NCBI GenBank assembly: GCA_905234355.1
Contig: CAJOHP010000106.1
Location: 1 to 8,201 of the forward strand
Source: an uncultured Prevotella sp.
Lineage (GTDB): Bacteria; Bacteroidota; Bacteroidia; Bacteroidales; Bacteroidaceae
Length of the DNA stretch: 8,201 nt
Direction of reading: 5' to 3'
Shown: piece after piece, positions 5,860 to 8,201 of the stretch
Position numbering within the stretch: position 1 is the stretch's first letter
How the letters are laid out: each line of letters starts with the position of its first letter
Translations under genes and position numbers: made by a program
The notes under the pieces: generated by a model
Databases searched by the model: none
The model's input: the letters and a program-made list of their open reading frames with translations, nothing else
Told to the model about the DNA's origin: nothing

Positions 5860-7071
5860 ATGAACTGGAAGAGCATACTGCGCCAATGGCTCCATCAGGA
5901 CCACGTCGTCGTGGCCCTGATGGCCATGGCCGTAGTAGGGGTGATTACGTTCGTCACGTTCAACGTGTCGTTTCTCAACCCCGTGGAGCAGATGATCGGC
6001 AACATGAAGTTCACCGACCTCTACACCAAGGTGAAGAACTTCCATGCCGAGCCCGACACGTCGCGCTTCGTCACCATCGTCGACATGAGCGACCTCTACA
6101 ACCGTGGCGACATTGCCGACCTGCTGTCCACCGTGGCCCGGCAGCGCCCGCGGGCCGTCGGCGTCGACCTGCTCTTCGAGGGCGAGCGCGACGACGTGGA
6201 GGGCAACGTGCGCCTCATCACCACCGTCGACAGCCTGCGCCCGCTGCTCGTCATGGGCACCAAGCTCACCGGCTACGACGCCCGCTCGGCCACCTTCACC
6301 GCCACGTCGCGCTCCTACGTGGACGAGGTGGTCGACAGCCTTGACGAGGGCTTCGTCAATCTGGAGGACGACATGCAGCACGGCATCATCCGCGACTGCC
6401 GCAGCGGCATGTCGCTCACCGGCCACCAGGGGCTCATGCCCTCGCTGCCTGCCGCCACGCTGCAGCGCTTCGGCATCTTCGTGCCCCTGCGCAACAAGCC
6501 CATGCTCATCGACTTCTCGCCCACGGTCTTTCCCGTGGTGAGGGCCGACAGCGTGGCCCTGAAGCCGCAACTCTTCAAGAACCGCATGGTCATCGTCGGC
6601 GCCTATCGGGAAGAGACCGACCAGCACCTCACCCCCCTGGGCAAGATGTCGGGCGTGGAGCTCCATGCCTACGCCCTGCACACGCTCATGAACCAGCGCG
6701 AGGTGCACGACGCGCCGCTGTGGGCCAATCTGCTGGCCGCCTTCCTGACCTGCTATCTGCTCGCCGTCCTCATCGAGATGTCGGAGCGGCGCGACGAGCG
6801 CCACAAGCCCAGCCCCCTGCGCATCTTCCTCGACGAGAGCGAGTGGCTCAAGGGGGGCATCGTGCTCCTCATGGCACTCGCGGTCACCTGCATCATGCAC
6901 TGGATATTCGAGCAGCACGGCCTCTACATCAACGCCCTGCTCGTGCTTGCCTCCATGGCCTTCGTCGTACAGGCCCACGACACCTACATGGCCCTCATCA
7001 AGGCCATCGCCGTGCGCCATCCGCACAACTGGTGGGTGCGACGCTCGCTGGCCATGAGAGATGAGAGATGA
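5860..7071 (+). CDS. CHASE2-domain membrane protein without an output domain
   Basis: A 403-residue inner-membrane protein with a predicted extracytoplasmic CHASE2 sensory domain. One membrane segment lies at about 17-35. The CHASE2 region (about 40-280) includes RAVGVDLLFE (98-107), DEGFVNLEDDMQHGIIRDC (162-180) and MVIVGAYREETDQHLTPLG (243-261) running into MSGVELHAYAL. Three more segments lie at about 287-306, 332-350 and 356-374. The cytoplasmic loop (308-331) and tail are rich in Arg and Lys, which fits the topology. CHASE2 usually precedes a cyclase, kinase or similar domain; here the protein stops 29 residues after the last helix. The ATG at 5860 was chosen because the open frame upstream runs over ackA. 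The last codons and stop lie inside a heptamer repeat. The ligand is unknown. The exported protein downstream is a likely partner. Confidence 0.85.
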   Translation: MNWKSILRQWLHQDHVVVALMAMAVVGVITFVTFNVSFLNPVEQMIGNMKFTDLYTKVKNFHAEPDTSRFVTIVDMSDLYNRGDIADLLSTVARQRPRAVGVDLLFEGERDDVEGNVRLITTVDSLRPLLVMGTKLTGYDARSATFTATSRSYVDEVVDSLDEGFVNLEDDMQHGIIRDCRSGMSLTGHQGLMPSLPAATLQRFGIFVPLRNKPMLIDFSPTVFPVVRADSVALKPQLFKNRMVIVGAYREETDQHLTPLGKMSGVELHAYALHTLMNQREVHDAPLWANLLAAFLTCYLLAVLIEMSERRDERHKPSPLRIFLDESEWLKGGIVLLMALAVTCIMHWIFEQHGLYINALLVLASMAFVVQAHDTYMALIKAIAVRHPHNWWVRRSLAMRDER

Positions 7072-7102
7072 GAAATGAGAGATGAGAAATGAGAGATGAG
7101 AA
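7054..7102 (+). repeat. Seven-copy heptanucleotide tandem repeat across a gene junction
   Basis: Units of 7 bp, starting at 7054, 7061, 7068, 7075, 7082, 7089 and 7096, read ATGAGAG or ATGAGAA. From the second unit on, the two forms alternate strictly. The repeat encodes the last residues and stop of the CHASE2 protein (7069-7071) and the first ATG of the next gene (7096). Every unit contains an ATG. Because 7 is not a multiple of 3, gain or loss of a unit shifts reading frames and intergene spacing. Confidence 0.95.
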
Positions 7103-7524
7103 ATATGATTAGACATGCTTTCGTGAAGCGCTTGGTGCTTTCTTGCTTCCTTGTTGTGACTTTCGCCGGCAGTGTGCAGGCCGGCGAATATGTCGTGTTC
7201 TCCATCAGCGGGCGCGTCACCGTGGGCGGCCAGACCGTGAGCAAGCAGCAGCACCTCGACGGACAGCAGGCCATCAGCATTGCCAGCGGAGCCTTCATCA
7301 CCCTGCTCGACCCCGTCAGCCGCAACCTCTGCACCATCGGGCAGTCGTCGGGCATCATCGCCCAGCTCTTCAATGCCCGCAAGTATGCCTTCCGCAAGAT
7401 TGCACAGAAGTATGTGGACTACGTCCTCAACGGCTCTCAGCATCCCGAGCCGCGACGCAGCAGCTACCGGCAGACGGCAGGCGCCGTCACACGACAGCCC
7501 TACTGGATGGCCGACGAGCAGTAG
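7096..7524 (+). CDS. Small exported protein of unknown function, ends at an in-frame TAG
   Basis: I do not recognise a named family with certainty. The 142-residue product has a signal peptide: a basic start, hydrophobic LVLSCFLVVTFAG (13-25), and a likely cut after SVQA (29). The mature part begins EYVVFSISGRVTVGGQTV and continues with IASGAFITLLD, a strand-rich pattern loosely like FecR-type domains. The C-terminal part is basic and Gln/Arg-rich. Starts at 7096 (inside the repeat) and 7105 are both possible; 7105 gives a cleaner signal peptide. It lies 24 nt after the CHASE2 stop, so they are probably cotranscribed and both act at the envelope. The TAG at 7522-7524 seems premature, because the same frame keeps coding character to 7716. 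Confidence 0.7.
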   Translation: MRNMIRHAFVKRLVLSCFLVVTFAGSVQAGEYVVFSISGRVTVGGQTVSKQQHLDGQQAISIASGAFITLLDPVSRNLCTIGQSSGIIAQLFNARKYAFRKIAQKYVDYVLNGSQHPEPRRSSYRQTAGAVTRQPYWMADEQ

Positions 7525-7716
7525 CCCGTGTGCCCTGCAATCGCAGAGACGCAACTGCTCTACAACGCTGCTCCCGTCGTGGACTACTGCTACGTCGACT
7601 TCACCTTCACCGTGCCGCTTGAGCCGGGCGAGCACAAGATAGCCGTCACCGCCGTCTTCGCCGACGGACTCCACGGCACGTTCGTCGTGGCCGGCAAGAC
7701 CGTCGTGCTGCAGTAG
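7525..7716 (+). pseudogene. In-frame continuation of the exported protein gene after TAG
   Basis: The same reading frame continues for 63 codons from 7525 to a second TAG at 7714-7716. The codons keep the strong G/C third-position bias of the neighbouring genes. The product is protein-like: TQLLYNAAPVVDYCYVDF, then PLEPGEHKIAVTAVFADGL and GTFVVAGKTVVLQ. The simplest reading is one ancestral gene of about 206 codons split by a nonsense change. Alternatives are a separate small gene from GTG 7528, amber readthrough, or a sequencing error. Frame continuity favours a single gene; which alternative holds cannot be told from one sequence. Confidence 0.6.
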
Positions 7717-7726
7717 CGGCCGCCTT

Positions 7727-7759
7727 CATGCCCGTCGGAGCCACACCCGACAAGGCATG
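7727..7759. repeat. Interrupted hairpin after the exported protein gene
   Basis: CATGCC (7727-7732) pairs with GGCATG (7754-7759), and inside it GTCGG (7734-7738) pairs with CCGAC (7747-7751). That gives 11 base pairs with a small internal loop and an 8-nt terminal loop. It starts 10 nt after the TAG at 7716. It has no T-run, so it is more likely a 3'-end stabiliser or Rho-associated hairpin than an intrinsic terminator. Confidence 0.5.
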
Positions 7760-7777
7760 CAGCAAGCCCTGCCGCTC

Positions 7778-7880
7778 GTTTACCCCCTAAACGACCCCCG
7801 TCTACCCCCTAAACGACCACTGGCTACCCCCTAGCCGAGGCGCCGCTAGGGGGTAAACGGGGGTCGTTTAGGGGGTAAAC
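7778..7880. repeat. Five-unit 22-bp palindromic array with C5-to-G5 switch (array A)
   Basis: 15-nt inverted repeats begin at 7778, 7800, 7822, 7844 and 7866, exactly 22 bp apart, with 7-nt spacers. Units 1-3 have a CCCCC centre (GTTTACCCCCTAAAC, GTCTACCCCCTAAAC, GGCTACCCCCTAGCC). Units 4-5 have GGGGG (unit 5 is GTTTAGGGGGTAAAC). Unit 3 replaces two T-A pairs of unit 1 with G-C and C-G, so pairing is kept while sequence changes. As a whole, 7778-7811 pairs with 7847-7880 over 34 bp with one wobble. Confidence 0.9.
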
Positions 7881-7953
7881 TGTGACCAATGGAACCCTCA
7901 CCACAAGTCTCGCTCGGTCTGATTTGCATTCATCCACATATTATATTACCGAG

Positions 7954-7982
7954 CTTTCCCACCCAGAAAGGAGGTGGGAAAG
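7954..7982. repeat. Strong 10-bp hairpin between the two arrays
   Basis: CTTTCCCACC (7954-7963) pairs perfectly with GGTGGGAAAG (7973-7982) around a 9-nt loop. Two more pairs form beyond one mismatch (7951-7952 with 7984-7985). The loop and 3' arm contain AGAAAGGAGGTG (7965-7976), complementary to the usual 3' tail of 16S rRNA. No start codon follows at ribosome-binding distance. Confidence 0.6.
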
Positions 7983-8018
7983 ATCAGTTATTTGATTGCT
8001 TTTACACTGCCGGGCATC

Positions 8019-8128
8019 GGTAGCCGCACTACCAGATGTTGGTAGCCACACTACCAGACGTTGGTACTCGCAGTACCAGACGTTGGTACTCGCAGTACCA
8101 GACGTTGGTACTCACAGTACCAGACGTT
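8019..8128. repeat. Five-unit 22-bp palindromic array (array B)
   Basis: Units begin at 8019, 8041, 8063, 8085 and 8107, each a 15-nt inverted repeat plus a 7-nt spacer AGAYGTT. Units 1-2 are GGTAGCCGCACTACC and GGTAGCCACACTACC. Units 3-5 are GGTACTCGCAGTACC type. The G-C pair at positions 5/11 of units 1-2 becomes C-G in units 3-5, a compensatory change. A degenerate sixth copy runs from 8129 to about 8155 and includes GGTACTGCGAGT, the reverse complement of part of units 3 and 4. Spacers are conserved, which separates it from CRISPR. Confidence 0.9.
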
Positions 8129-8201
8129 GGTACTCCGAGTGGTACTGCGAGTGTTGGAACTGGCCTCCTATATTACAAACTAGGTTGGTTGACTGAAGTT
8201 T

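Larger units (their letters stand above)
7717..8201. other. 485-bp non-coding region full of palindromic repeats
   Basis: No convincing gene on either strand. It contains an interrupted hairpin (7727-7759), a five-unit 22-bp palindromic array (7778-7880), a strong hairpin (7954-7982) and a second five-unit 22-bp palindromic array (8019-8128) with a degenerate tail to about 8155. Open frames across the second array are repeat artefacts. Confidence 0.75.

Noticed and set aside
7096..7150. Lipoprotein signal (Cys17 in LVLSC) on the exported protein
   Set aside because: The residue before Ser is Leu, not a small residue, and the hydrophobic stretch before Cys17 is too short. Cleavage after SVQA fits better.
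5581..7674. Minus-strand open frame of 697 codons opposite ackA, CHASE2 and the exported gene
   Set aside because: A GC-bias shadow spanning three real plus-strand genes, with a biased His/Val/Asp/Gly composition and no recognisable domain.
7930..7938. DnaA-box-like TCATCCACA near 22-bp repeats, suggesting an iteron-type origin
   Set aside because: It is a single box with one mismatch, there is no replication gene in the window, and the context is chromosomal metabolic genes.
8019..8128. CRISPR array
   Set aside because: Units are 22 bp with conserved 7-nt spacers, far shorter than CRISPR repeats, and there are no variable spacers and no cas genes nearby.
7996..8196. Open frames across array B, including one from ATG 8036 that stays open to the window end
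   Set aside because: The 22-bp repeat is not a multiple of 3, so the array is read in rotating frames. Starts are unsupported and composition is repeat-driven.

Overview
The window looks like chromosomal DNA from a GC-rich member of the Bacteroidota, most likely Prevotella-like. Three lines of evidence support this. Three genes have a Bacteroidota-type -7 promoter box (TAnnTTTG) 39-44 nt before the start codon. Start codons mostly lack Shine-Dalgarno sites. The malate dehydrogenase, the GxxExxY protein and the pta/ackA pair resemble Bacteroidota families. Genus is an inference from remembered sequence style, not from a search.

Layout. Positions 1-1460 (minus) hold most of a Xaa-Pro aminopeptidase whose C-terminus lies outside the window. 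A 343-bp divergent intergenic region (1461-1803) carries the aminopeptidase promoter, an orphan terminator-like hairpin and the mdh promoter. On the plus strand follow mdh (1804-2796), a strong hairpin terminator abutting a new promoter, pta (2924-3934), an AT-rich insert carrying a GxxExxY gene between 32-bp perfect inverted repeats (about 3967-4607), ackA (4637-5830), a CHASE2 membrane protein (5860-7071), and a small exported protein (7096-7524) whose frame continues past an amber codon to 7716. The last 485 bp hold no convincing gene. They hold hairpins and two tandem arrays of 22-bp palindromic units.

Biology. Mdh interconverts malate and oxaloacetate on the succinate branch of fermentation. 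Pta and AckA convert acetyl-CoA to acetate with ATP formation. The CHASE2 protein and the exported protein probably form an envelope sensing pair with no enzymatic output domain in the window. The aminopeptidase trims peptides with proline in second position.

Most worth a second look: (1) the GxxExxY insert splitting pta from ackA, an AT-rich unit with long inverted repeats around a PD-(D/E)XK-like gene; (2) two arrays of different sequence that share an exact design of 15-nt palindrome plus 7-nt spacer, 22-bp period, five units each, with compensatory base changes; (3) a seven-copy heptanucleotide repeat at the CHASE2/exported-protein junction; (4) the in-frame TAG in the exported protein gene.
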